Origin: Euptelea pleiosperma
Lineage: Eukaryota > Streptophyta > Magnoliopsida > Ranunculales > Eupteleaceae
Assembly (NCBI GenBank): GCA_035048495.1
Contig: JASUTR010000184.1
Coordinates: forward strand, 124,001-188,000
Length of the DNA stretch: 64,000 nt
Direction of reading: 5' to 3'
Part shown: in pieces, positions 1-12,160 of the stretch
How the letters are laid out: every line of letters starts with the position of its first letter
Numbering within the stretch: the first letter of the stretch is position 1
Program-made: the position numbers and the translations under genes
Notes under the pieces: model-generated
What the model saw: only the letters and a program-made list of their open reading frames with translations
Databases searched by the model: none
What the model was told of the DNA's origin: nothing

Positions 1-2633
1 CTTGTTCTAACACTTGAAACGTGTTGAAACAATTGTAATGGAAGAGATTGAGTCAAATTACGAGGTCCGGTTGCAAAAAAGTAACTAGTTATAGAATTAG
101 GCTTGCAACACTCAAACTGTGTCCACTTATAGACATTGTCACTCATACAGAGCAAACGATTTCCGACTTTCCCCAGTCTTGTTCTAATACTTCAAACATG
201 TTCAAACAATTGTAATGGAAGAGATTGAGTCCAATTACGAGGTCCGGTTGCGAAAAAGTAACTAGTTATAGACCTAAGCTTGTAACACCCAAATAGAGTC
301 CAATTAGAGACATTGTCGCTCGAACTGAATAAACAATTTTTTACTGTCCCCATAGACCTAGGTCTATAACTCTCAAACCGAATCTGATGAGTGACAGTGT
401 TGCACGAACAGAGCGAATGAGTTCCGACTCTCCCCAATCTCGTTCTAACACTTTAAACATGTTTGAACAATTGTAATGGAAGAGATTGAGTGAAATTACG
501 AGGTCCGTTTGCAAAAAAGTAACTTGTTATAGACCTAGGCCTGTAACACTCACACTGAGTCCAAGGAGTGACATTGTAGCACGAACAGAGCGAATGAGTT
601 CTGACTCTCCGCAATCTTGTTCTAACACTTCAAACGTGTTCAAACAATATTAATTGAAGAGATTGAGTCAAATTACAAGGTCCGCTTGTGAAAAAGTAAC
701 TAGTTATAGACCTAGGCCTATAACGCTCAAACCGAATCTAATGAGTGACAGTGTTGCACGAACAGAGCGACTGAGTTCCGACTCTCCCCAATCTCGTTCT
801 AAAACTTTAAACATGTTCAAACAATCGTAATGGAAGAGATTGAGTTAAAATTACGAGGTCCGTTTGCAAAAAAATAACTTGTTATAGACCTAGGCCAGTA
901 ACACTCAAACTGAGTCCAAGGAGTGACATTGTAGCACGAACAGAGCGAATGAGTTCTGACTCTCCCCAATCTTATTCTAACACTTCAAACATGTTCAAAC
1001 AATTGTAATAGAAGTGATGGAGTCAAATTACGGTGTCCGGTTGTGAAAAAGTAATTAGATATAGACCTAGGCCTGTAACACTCAAACTGAGTCTAATAAG
1101 AGACATTGTCGCACGAACAGAGCAAATCAGTTCCGATTTTGCAAATCTTGTTCTAACACTTTAAATGTGTTGAAACAATTGTAATGGATGAGCTTAAGTA
1201 AAATTACGAGGTCCGGTTGCAGAAAATTAACTAGTTATAGACCTAAGCATGTTACACCTAAACTTAGTCCAATTAGAGACATTGTCGCACGAACAAAGCA
1301 AACGAGTTCCGACTCTCCTCAATCTTGTTCTAACACTTGAAACGTGTTGAAACAATTGTAATGGAAGAGATTGAGTCAAATTACGAGGTCCGGTTGCAAA
1401 AAAGTAACTAGTTATAGAATTAGGCTTGCAACACTCAAACTGTGTCCACTTATAGACATTGTCACTCATACAGAGCAAACGATTTCCGACTTTCCCCAGT
1501 CTTGTTGTAATACTTCACACATGTTCAAACAATTGTAATGGAAGAGATTGAGTCCAATTACGAGGTCCGGTTGCGAAAAAGTAACTAGTTATAGACCTAA
1601 GCTTGTAACACCCAAATAGAGTCCAATTAGAGACATTGTCGCTCGAACTGAATAAACAATTTTTTACTGTCCCCATAGACCTAGGTCTATAACTCTCAAA
1701 CCGAATCTAATGAGTGACAGTGTTGCACGAACAGAGCGAATGAGTTCCGACTCTCCCCAATCTCGTTCTAACACTTTAAACATGTTTGAACAATTGTAAT
1801 GGAAAAGATTGAGTGAAATTACGAGGTCCGTTTGCAAAAAAGTAACTTGTTATAGACCTAGGCCTGTAACACTCACACTGAGTCCAAGGAGTGACATTGT
1901 AGCACGAACAGAGCGAATGAGTTCTGACTCTCCGCAATCTTGTTCTAACACTTCAAACGTGTTCAAACAATATTAATTGAAGAGATTGAGTCAAATTACA
2001 AGGTCCGCTTGTGAAAAAGTAACTAGTTATAGACCTAGGCCTATAACGCTCAAACCGAATCTAATGAGTGACAGTGTTGCACGAACAGAGCGACTGAGTT
2101 CCGACTCTCCCCAATCTCGTTTCAAAAACTTTAAACATGTTCAAACAATCGTAATGGAAGAGATTGAGTGAAATTACGAGGTCCGTTTGCAAAAAAATAA
2201 CTTGTTATAGACCTAGGCCAGTAACACTCAAACTGAGTCCAAGGAGTGACATTGTAGCACGAACAGAGCGAATGAGTTCTGACTCTCCCCAATCTTATTC
2301 TAACACTTCAAACATGTTCAAACAATTGTAATAGAAGTGATGGAGTCAAATTACGGTGTCCGGTTGTGAAAAAGTAATTAGATATAGACCTAGGCCTGTA
2401 ACACTCAAACTGAGTCTAATAAGAGACATTGTCGCACGAACAGAGCAAATCAGTTCCGATTTTGCAAATCTTGTTCTAACACTTTAAATGTGTTGAAACA
2501 ATTGTAATGGATGAGCTTAAGTAAAGTTGCGAGGTGCGATCGAAGAAAAGTAACAAGTTATAGACCTAAGCATGTTACACATAAACTTAGTCCAATGCAC
2601 GAACAAAGCAAACGAGTTCCGACTCTCCTCAAT
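1..2633. repeat. Internal tandem duplication of the 8-mer block inside the 6080-bp unit
   Basis: Blocks 1-1323 and 1324-2633 are a tandem pair with period 1323. Both carry the same 93-bp truncation of the C monomer. They differ at more sites than the 6080-bp copies do from one another: CTTGTTCTAAT at 178 versus CTTGTTGTAAT at 1501, CTCGTTCTAAAACTT at 793 versus CTCGTTTCAAAAACTT near 2116, and GGAAGAG versus GGAAAAG near 1801. The second block also has the 13-bp deletion near 2595. The duplication therefore predates amplification of the 6080-bp unit, and it recurs in every copy. Confidence 0.85.
351..438. repeat. Truncated C monomer (about 84 bp) in the 6080-bp unit
   Basis: The B monomer runs through ACTGTCCCC and continues directly with ATAGACCTAGGTCTATAAC. 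Compared with the intact arrangement at 4041-4160, 93 bp are missing, from the end of the B monomer to just inside the left arm of the palindrome. A 16-bp palindrome core remains. The same truncation occurs near 1675 and, with one base different at the joint, near 5107, and in every later copy of the unit. Confidence 0.85.
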
Positions 2634-4135
2634 CTTGTTCTAACACTTCAAACGTGTTGAATCAATTGTAATGGAAGAGATTGAGTCAAATTACGAGGTC
2701 CGGTTGCGAAAAAGTAACTAGTTATAGAATTAGGCTTGCAACACTCCAACTGAGTCCAATTAGAGACATTGTCACTCATACAGAGCAAACGAGTTCTGAC
2801 TTTCCCCAGTCTTGTTCTAATACTTCAAACATTTTCAAACAATTGTAATGGAAGAGATTAAGTCCAATTACGAGGTCCGGTTGCGAAAAAGTAACTAGTT
2901 ATAGACCTAAGCTTGTAACACTCAAATAGAGTCCAATTAGAGTAATTGTCGCAAAAACTGAGTAAACGATTTTTTACTGTTCCCAATCTCGTTCTAACAC
3001 TTCAAACGTGTTCAAACAATATTAATCGAAGAGATTGAGTCAAATTACAAGGTCCGCTTGTGAAAAAGTAACTAGTTATAGACCTAGGCCTATAACGCTC
3101 AAACCGAATCTAATGAGTGACAGTGTTGCACGAACAGAGTGACTGAGTTCCGACTCTCCCCAATCTCGTTCTAAAACTTTAAACATGTTCAAACAATCGT
3201 AATGGAAGAGATTGAGTGAAATTACGAGGTCCGTTTGCAAAAAAATAACTTGTTATAGACCTAGGCCTGTAACACTCAAACTGAGTCCAAGGAGTGACAT
3301 TGTAGCACGAACAGAGCGAATGAGTTCTAACTCTCCCCAATCTTGTTCTAACATTTCAAACATGTTCAAACAATTGTAATAGAAGTGATGGAGTCAAATT
3401 ACGATGTCCGGTTGTGAAAAAGTAATTAGATATAGACCTAGGCCTGTAACAGTCAAACTGAGTCTAATGAGAGACATTGTCGCACGAACAGAGCAAATGA
3501 GTTCCGATTTTGCCCAATCTTCTTCTAACACTTCAAATGTGTTGAAACAATTGTAATGGATGAGCTTAAGTAAAATTACGAGGTCCGATCGCAGAAAAGT
3601 AACAAGTTATAGACCTAAGCATGTTACACATAAACTTAGTCCAATTAGAGATATTGTCGCACGAACAAAGCAAACGAGTTCCGACTCTCCTCAATCTTGT
3701 TCTAACACTTGAAACGTGTTGAAACAATTGTAATGGAAGAGATTGAGTCAAATTACGAGGTCCGATTGCAAAAAAGTAACTAGTTATAGAATTAGGCTTG
3801 CAACACTTAAACTGAGTCCAATTATAGGCATTGTCACTCATACTGAGCAAACGAGTTCCGACTTTCCCCAGTCTTGTTCTAATACTTCAAACATGTTTAA
3901 ACAATTGTAATGGAAGAGATTGATTCCAATTACGAGGTCCGGTTGCGAAAAAGTAACTAGTTATAGACCTAAGCTTGTAACACTCAAATAGAGTCCAATT
4001 AGAGACATTGTCGCACAAACTGAGTAAACGATTTTTTACTGTCCCCAATCTTGTTCTAATACTTCAAACGTGTTGAAACAATATTAATTGAAGAGATTGA
4101 GTCAAATTAGAAGGTCCGTTTGTGAAAAAGTAACT

Positions 4136-4159
4136 AGTTATAGACCTAGGTCTATAACT
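4136..4159. repeat. 24-bp perfect palindrome in a C-type monomer
   Basis: The sequence reads the same on both strands, from AGTTATAGACCT to its complement AGGTCTATAACT. It lies at offset about 87-110 of the monomer, directly after the A-run. Identical copies occur in other C monomers, for example 10216-10239, and near 30640, 32050, 34520, 36120, 37710, 54455, 58525 and 62545. C2 monomers have a 22-bp version with one mismatched pair (GTTATAG, ACCTAGGC, CTATAAC). It could form a short cruciform or be a dyad binding site; neither is shown here. Confidence 0.9.
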
Positions 4160-4239
4160 CTCAAACTGAATCTAATGAGTGACTGTGTTGCACGAACAGA
4201 GCGAATGAGTTCCGACTCTCCCCAATCTCGTTCTAACAC

Positions 4240-4255
4240 TTTAAACATGTTTAAA
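4240..4255. repeat. 16-bp perfect palindrome in a D-type monomer
   Basis: TTTAAACATGTTTAAA is perfectly self-complementary and lies at offset about 14-29 of the monomer. Other monomers carry weaker versions (AAACATGTTC, AAACGTGTTG), so the CATG/CGTG dyad is a general monomer feature that is perfect only in some D copies. Confidence 0.85.
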
Positions 4256-6080
4256 CAATTGTAATGGAAGAGATTGAGTAAAATTACGAGGTCCATTTGT
4301 AAAAAAGTAACCTGTCATAGACCTAGGCCTGTAACACTCAAACTGAGTCCAAGGAGTGACATTGTAGCACGAACAGAGCGAATGAGTTCTGACTCTCCCC
4401 AATCTTGTTCTAACACTTCAAACATGTTCAAACAATTGTAATAGAAGTGATGGAGTCAAATTACGAGTTCCGGTTGTGAAAAAGTAACTAGATATAGACC
4501 TAGGCCTGTAACACTAAAACTGAGTCCAATGAGAGACATTGTCGCACGAACAGAGCAAATGAGTTCCGATTTTGCCCAATCTTGTTCTAACACTTCAAAT
4601 GTGTTGAAACAATTGTAATGGATGAGCTTAAGTAAAATTACGAGGTCCGGTTGCAGAAAATTAACTAGTTATAGACCTAAGCATGTTACACCTAAACTTA
4701 GTCCAATTAGAGACATTGTCGGACGAACAAAGCAAACGAGTTCCGACTCTCCTCAATCTTGTTCTAACACTTGAAACGTGTTGAAACAATTGTAATGGAA
4801 GATATTGAGACAAATTACGAGGTCCGGTTGCAAAAAAGTAACTAGTTATAGAATTAGGCTTGCAACACTCAAACTGTGTCTACTTATAGACATTGTCACT
4901 CATACAGAGCAAACGATTTCCGACTTTCCCCAGTCTTGTTCTAATACTTCAAACATGTTCAAACAATTGTAATGGAAGAGATTGAGTCCAATTACGAGGT
5001 CCGGTTGCGAAAAAGTAACAAGTTATAGACCTAAGCTTGTAACACCCAAATAGAGTCCAATTAGAGACATTGTCGCTCGAACTGAATAAACAATTTTTTA
5101 CTGTCCCAATAGACCTAGGTCTATAACTCTCAAACCGAATCTAATGAGTGACAGTGTTGCACGAACAGAGCGAATGAGTTCCGACTCTCCCCAATCTCGT
5201 TCTAACACTTTAAACATGTTTGAACAATTGTAATGGAAGAGATTGAGTGAAATTACGAGGTCCGTTTGCAAAAAAATAACTTGTTATAGACCTAGGCCTG
5301 TAACACTCACACTGAGTCCAAGGAGTGACATTGTAGCACGAACAGAGCGAATGAGTTCTGACTCTCCCCAATCTTGTTCTAACACTTCAAACGTGTTCAA
5401 ACAATATTAATTGAAGAGATTGAGTCAAATTACAAGGTCCGCTTGTGAAAAAGTAACTAGTTATAGACCTAGGCCTATAACGCTCAAACCGAATCTAATG
5501 AATGACAGTGTTGCACGAACAGAGCGACTGAGTTCCGACTCTCCCCAATCTCGTTCTAAATCTTTAAACATGTTCAAACAATCGTAATGGAAGAGATTGA
5601 GTAAAATTACGAGGTCCGTTTGCAAAAAAATAACTTGTTATAGACCTAGGCCTGTAACACTCAAACTGAGTCCAAGGAGTGACATTGTAGCACGAACATA
5701 GCTAATGAGTTCTGACTCTCCCCAATCTTGTTCTAACACTTCAAACATGTTCAAACAATTGTAATAGAAGTGATGGAGTCAAATTACGAGGTCCGGTTGT
5801 GAAAAAGTAATTAGATATAGACCTAGGCCTGTAACAGTCAAACTGAGTCTAATGAGAGACATTGTCGCACGAACAGAGCAAATGAGTTCCGATTTTGCCC
5901 AATCTTGTTCTAACACTTCAAATGTGTTGAAACAATTGTAATGGATGAGCTTAAGTAAAATTACGAGGTCCGGTTGCAGAAAATTAACTAGTTATAGACC
6001 TAAGCATGTTACACCTAAACTTAGTCCAATTAGAGACATTGTCGCACGAACAAAGCAAACGAGTTCCGACTCTCCTCAAT

Positions 6081-9000
6081 CTTGTTCTAACACTTGAAAC
6101 GTGTTGAAACAATTGTAATGGAAGAGATTGAGTCAAATTACGAGGTCCGGTTGCAAAAAAGTAACTAGTTATAGAATTAGGCTTGCAACACTCAAACTGT
6201 GTCCACTTATAGACATTGTCACTCATACAGAGCAAACGATTTCCGACTTTCCCCAGTCTTGTTCTAATACTTCAAACATGTTCAAACAATTGTAATGGAA
6301 GAGATTGAGTCCAATTACGAGGTCCGGTTGCGAAAAAGTAACTAGTTATAGACCTAAGCTTGTAACACCCAAATAGAGTCCAATTAGAGACATTGTCGCT
6401 CGAACTGAATAAACAATTTTTTACTGTCCCCATAGACCTAGGTCTATAACTCTCAAACCGAATCTGATGAGTGACAGTGTTGCACGAACAGAGCGAATGA
6501 GTTCCGACTCTCCCCAATCTCGTTCTAACACTTTAAACATGTTTGAACAATTGTAATGGAAGAGATTGAGTGAAATTACGAGGTCCGTTTGCAAAAAAGT
6601 AACTTGTTATAGACCTAGGCCTGTAACACTCACACTGAGTCCAAGGAGTGACATTGTAGCACGAACAGAGCGAATGAGTTCTGACTCTCCCCAATCTTGT
6701 TCTAACACTTCAAACGTGTTCAAACAATATTAATTGAAGAGATTGAGTCAAATTACAAGGTCCGCTTGTGAAAAAGTAACTAGTTATAGACCTAGGCCTA
6801 TAACGCTCAAACCGAATCTAATGAGTGACAGTGTTGCACGAACAGAGCGACTGAGTTCCGACTCTCCCCAATCTCGTTCTAAAACTTTAAACATGTTCAA
6901 ACAATCGTAATGGAAGAGATTGAGTTAAAATTACGAGGTCCGTTTGCAAAAAAATAACTTGTTATAGACCTAGGCCAGTAACACTCAAACTGAGTCCAAG
7001 GAGTGACATTGTAGCACGAACAGAGCGAATGAGTTCTGACTCTCCCCAATCTTATTCTAACACTTCAAACATGTTCAAACAATTGTAATAGAAGTGATGG
7101 AGTCAAATTACGGTGTCCGGTTGTGAAAAAGTAATTAGATATAGACCTAGGCCTGTAACACTCAAACTGAGTCTAATAAGAGACATTGTCGCACGAACAG
7201 AGCAAATCAGTTCCGATTTTGCAAATCTTGTTCTAACACTTTAAATGTGTTGAAACAATTGTAATGGATGAGCTTAAGTAAAATTACGAGGTCCGGTTGC
7301 AGAAAATTAACTAGTTATAGACCTAAGCATGTTACACCTAAACTTAGTCCAATTAGAGACATTGTCGCACGAACAAAGCAAACGAGTTCCGACTCTCCTC
7401 AATCTTGTTCTAACACTTGAAACGTGTTGAAACAATTGTAATGGAAGAGATTGAGTCAAATTACGAGGTCCGGTTGCAAAAAAGTAACTAGTTATAGAAT
7501 TAGGCTTGCAACACTCAAACTGTGTCCACTTATAGACATTGTCACTCATACAGAGCAAACGATTTCCGACTTTCCCCAGTCTTGTTGTAATACTTCACAC
7601 ATGTTCAAACAATTGTAATGGAAGAGATTGAGTCCAATTACGAGGTCCGGTTGCGAAAAAGTAACTAGTTATAGACCTAAGCTTGTAACACCCAAATAGA
7701 GTCCAATTAGAGACATTGTCGCTCGAACTGAATAAACAATTTTTTACTGTCCCCATAGACCTAGGTCTATAACTCTCAAACCGAATCTAATGAGTGACAG
7801 TGTTGCACGAACAGAGCGAATGAGTTCCGACTCTCCCCAATCTCGTTCTAACACTTTAAACATGTTTGAACAATTGTAATGGAAAAGATTGAGTGAAATT
7901 ACGAGGTCCGTTTGCAAAAAAGTAACTTGTTATAGACCTAGGCCTGTAACACTCACACTGAGTCCAAGGAGTGACATTGTAGCACGAACAGAGCGAATGA
8001 GTTCTGACTCTCCGCAATCTTGTTCTAACACTTCAAACGTGTTCAAACAATATTAATTGAAGAGATTGAGTCAAATTACAAGGTCCGCTTGTGAAAAAGT
8101 AACTAGTTATAGACCTAGGCCTATAACGCTCAAACCGAATCTAATGAGTGACAGTGTTGCACGAACAGAGCGACTGAGTTCCGACTCTCCCCAATCTCGT
8201 TTCAAAAACTTTAAACATGTTCAAACAATCGTAATGGAAGAGATTGAGTGAAATTACGAGGTCCGTTTGCAAAAAAATAACTTGTTATAGACCTAGGCCA
8301 GTAACACTCAAACTGAGTCCAAGGAGTGACATTGTAGCACGAACAGAGCGAATGAGTTCTGACTCTCCCCAATCTTATTCTAACACTTCAAACATGTTCA
8401 AACAATTGTAATAGAAGTGATGGAGTCAAATTACGGTGTCCGGTTGTGAAAAAGTAATTAGATATAGACCTAGGCCTGTAACACTCAAACTGAGTCTAAT
8501 AAGAGACATTGTCGCACGAACAGAGCAAATCAGTTCCGATTTTGCAAATCTTGTTCTAACACTTTAAATGTGTTGAAACAATTGTAATGGATGAGCTTAA
8601 GTAAAGTTGCGAGGTGCGATCGAAGAAAAGTAACAAGTTATAGACCTAAGCATGTTACACATAAACTTAGTCCAATGCACGAACAAAGCAAACGAGTTCC
8701 GACTCTCCTCAATCTTGTTCTAACACTTCAAACGTGTTGAATCAATTGTAATGGAAGAGATTGAGTCAAATTACGAGGTCCGGTTGCGAAAAAGTAACTA
8801 GTTATAGAATTAGGCTTGCAACACTCCAACTGAGTCCAATTAGAGACATTGTCACTCATACAGAGCAAACGAGTTCTGACTTTCCCCAGTCTTGTTCTAA
8901 TACTTCAAACATTTTCAAACAATTGTAATGGAAGAGATTGAGTCCAATTACGAGGTCCGGTTGCGAAAAAGTAACTAGTTATAGACCTAAGCTTGTAACA

Positions 9001-12000
9001 CTCAAATAGAGTCCAATTAGAGTAATTGTCGCAAAAACTGAGTAAACGATTTTTTACTGTTCCCAATCTCGTTCTAACACTTCAAACGTGTTCAAACAAT
9101 ATTAATCGAAGAGATTGAGTCAAATTACAAGGTCCGCTTGTGAAAAAGTAACTAGTTATAGACCTAGGCCTATAACGCTCAAACCGAATCTAATGAGTGA
9201 CAGTGTTGCACGAACAGAGTGACTGAGTTCCGACTCTCCCCAATCTCGTTCTAAAACTTTAAACATGTTCAAACAATCGTAATGGAAGAGATTGAGTGAA
9301 ATTACGAGGTCCGTTTGCAAAAAAATAACTTGTTATAGACCTAGGCCTGTAACACTCAAACTGAGTCCAAGGAGTGACATTGTAGCACGAACAGAGCGAA
9401 TGAGTTCTAACTCTCCCCAATCTTGTTCTAACATTTCAAACATGTTCAAACAATTGTAATAGAAGTGATGGAGTCAAATTACGATGTCCGGTTGTGAAAA
9501 AGTAATTAGATATAGACCTAGGCCTGTAACAGTCAAACTGAGTCTAATGAGAGACATTGTCGCACGAACAGAGCAAATGAGTTCCGATTTTGCCCAATCT
9601 TCTTCTAACACTTCAAATGTGTTGAAACAATTGTAATGGATGAGCTTAAGTAAAATTACGAGGTCCGATCGCAGAAAAGTAACAAGTTATAGACCTAAGC
9701 ATGTTACACATAAACTTAGTCCAATTAGAGATATTGTCGCACGAACAAAGCAAACGAGTTCCGACTCTCCTCAATCTTGTTCTAACACTTGAAACGTGTT
9801 GAAACAATTGTAATGGAAGAGATTGAGTCAAATTACGAGGTCCGATTGCAAAAAAGTAACTAGTTATAGAATTAGGCTTGCAACACTTAAACTGAGTCCA
9901 ATTACAGGCATTGTCACTCATACTGAGCAAACGAGTTCCGACTTTCCCCAGTCTTGTTCTAATACTTCAAACATGTTCAAACAATTGTAATGGAAGAGAT
10001 TGATTCCAATTACGAGGTCCGGTTGCGAAAAAGTAACTAGTTATAGACCTAAGCTTGTAACACTCAAATAGAGTCCAATTAGAGACATTGTCGCACAAAC
10101 TGAGTAAACGATTTTTTACTGTCCCCAATCTTGTTCTAATACTTCAAACGTGTTGAAACAATATTAATTGAAGAGATTGAGTCAAATTAGAAGGTCCGTT
10201 TGTGAAAAAGTAACTAGTTATAGACCTAGGTCTATAACTCTCAAACTGAATCTAATGAGTGACTGTGTTGCACGAACAGAGCGAATGAGTTCCGACTCTC
10301 CCCAATCTCGTTCTAACACTTTAAACATGTTTAAACAATTGTAATGGAAGAGATTGAGTAAAATTACGAGGTCCATTTGTAAAAAAGTAACCTGTCATAG
10401 ACCTAGGCCTGTAACACTCAAACTGAGTCCAAGGAGTGACATTGTAGCACGAACAGAGCGAATGAGTTCTGACTCTCCCCAATCTTGTTCTAACACTTCA
10501 AACATGTTCAAACAATTGTAATAGAAGTGATGGAGTCAAATTACGAGTTCCGGTTGTGAAAAAGTAACTAGATATAGACCTAGGCCTGTAACACTAAAAC
10601 TGAGTCCAATGAGAGACATTGTCGCACGAACAGAGCAAATGAGTTCCGATTTTGCCCAATCTTGTTCTAACACTTCAAATGTGTTGAAACAATTGTAATG
10701 GATGAGCTTAAGTAAAATTACGAGGTCCGGTTGCAGAAAATTAACTAGTTATAGACCTAAGCATGTTACACCTAAACTTAGTCCAATTAGAGACATTGTC
10801 GGACGAACAAAGCAAACGAGTTCCGACTCTCCTCAATCTTGTTCTAACACTTGAAACGTGTTGAAACAATTGTAATGGAAGATATTGAGACAAATTACGA
10901 GGTCCGGTTGCAAAAAAGTAACTAGTTATAGAATTAGGCTTGCAACACTCAAACTGTGTCTACTTATAGACATTGTCACTCATACAGAGCAAACGATTTC
11001 CGACTTTCCCCAGTCTTGTTCTAATACTTCAAACATGTTCAAACAATTGTAATGGAAGAGATTGAGTCCAATTACGAGGTCCGGTTGCGAAAAAGTAACA
11101 AGTTATAGACCTAAGCTTGTAACACCCAAATAGAGTCCAATTAGAGACATTGTCGCTCGAACTGAATAAACAATTTTTTACTGTCCCAATAGACCTAGGT
11201 CTATAACTCTCAAACCGAATCTAATGAGTGACAGTGTTGCACGAACAGAGCGAATGAGTTCCGACTCTCCCCAATCTCGTTCTAACACTTTAAACATGTT
11301 TGAACAATTGTAATGGAAGAGATTGAGTGAAATTACGAGGTCCGTTTGCAAAAAAATAACTTGTTATAGACCTAGGCCTGTAACACTCACACTGAGTCCA
11401 AGGAGTGACATTGTAGCACGAACAGAGCGAATGAGTTCTGACTCTCCCCAATCTTGTTCTAACACTTCAAACGTGTTCAAACAATATTAATTGAAGAGAT
11501 TGAGTCAAATTACAAGGTCCGCTTGTGAAAAAGTAACTAGTTATAGACCTAGGCCTATAACGCTCAAACCGAATCTAATGAATGACAGTGTTGCACGAAC
11601 AGAGCGACTGAGTTCCGACTCTCCCCAATCTCGTTCTAAATCTTTAAACATGTTCAAACAATCGTAATGGAAGAGATTGAGTAAAATTACGAGGTCCGTT
11701 TGCAAAAAAATAACTTGTTATAGACCTAGGCCTGTAACACTCAAACTGAGTCCAAGGAGTGACATTGTAGCACGAACATAGCTAATGAGTTCTGACTCTC
11801 CCCAATCTTGTTCTAACACTTCAAACATGTTCAAACAATTGTAATAGAAGTGATGGAGTCAAATTACGAGGTCCGGTTGTGAAAAAGTAATTAGATATAG
11901 ACCTAGGCCTGTAACAGTCAAACTGAGTCTAATGAGAGACATTGTCGCACGAACAGAGCAAATGAGTTCCGATTTTGCCCAATCTTGTTCTAACACTTCA

Positions 12001-12160
12001 AATGTGTTGAAACAATTGTAATGGATGAGCTTAAGTAAAATTACGAGGTCCGGTTGCAGAAAATTAACTAGTTATAGACCTAAGCATGTTACACCTAAAC
12101 TTAGTCCAATTAGAGACATTGTCGCACGAACAAAGCAAACGAGTTCCGACTCTCCTCAAT
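6081..12160. repeat. 6080-bp higher-order repeat, copy 2
   Basis: This copy aligns to copy 1 at a constant offset of 6080 with only scattered single-base differences by eye. It shares T at 8071 and 9888 with copy 1 (positions 1991 and 3808), where copies 3 and 4 have C. A private change is C at about 9905. It has the same five-block structure, and its truncated C monomers are in the same places. Confidence 0.93.

Larger units (their letters stand above)
3696..4757. repeat. Representative 6-mer block (A-B-C-D-E-F), 1062 bp
   Basis: This is the cleanest example of the basic multimer: six monomers of exactly 177 bp. A is 3696-3872 (marked by GAATTAGGCTTGCAACAC). B is 3873-4049 (CTAAGCTTGTAACAC and a T-run before ACTGT). 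C is 4050-4226 (AATATTAATTGAAGAG and the 24-bp palindrome). D is 4227-4403 (CTCGTTCT start and TCCAAGGAGTGACATTGTAG). E is 4404-4580 (AATAGAAGTGATGGAGTC). F is 4581-4757 (GGATGAGCTTAAGTAAAATT). The same order recurs through the window. Longer 8-mer blocks insert C2 and D2 between D and E. Confidence 0.9.
1..6080. repeat. 6080-bp higher-order repeat, copy 1
   Basis: This is the first of four near-identical tandem units. By monomer phase it divides into five blocks: 1-1323 (8-mer), 1324-2633 (8-mer with a 13-bp deletion in its last monomer near 2595), 2634-3695 (6-mer), 3696-4757 (6-mer) and 4758-6080 (8-mer). In each 8-mer the first C monomer keeps only about 84 bp, because 93 bp are missing at the junctions near 351, 1675 and 5107. 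The block lengths 1323+1310+1062+1062+1323 add up to 6080. The unit starts at an arbitrary phase because the window begins inside the array. Confidence 0.93.
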
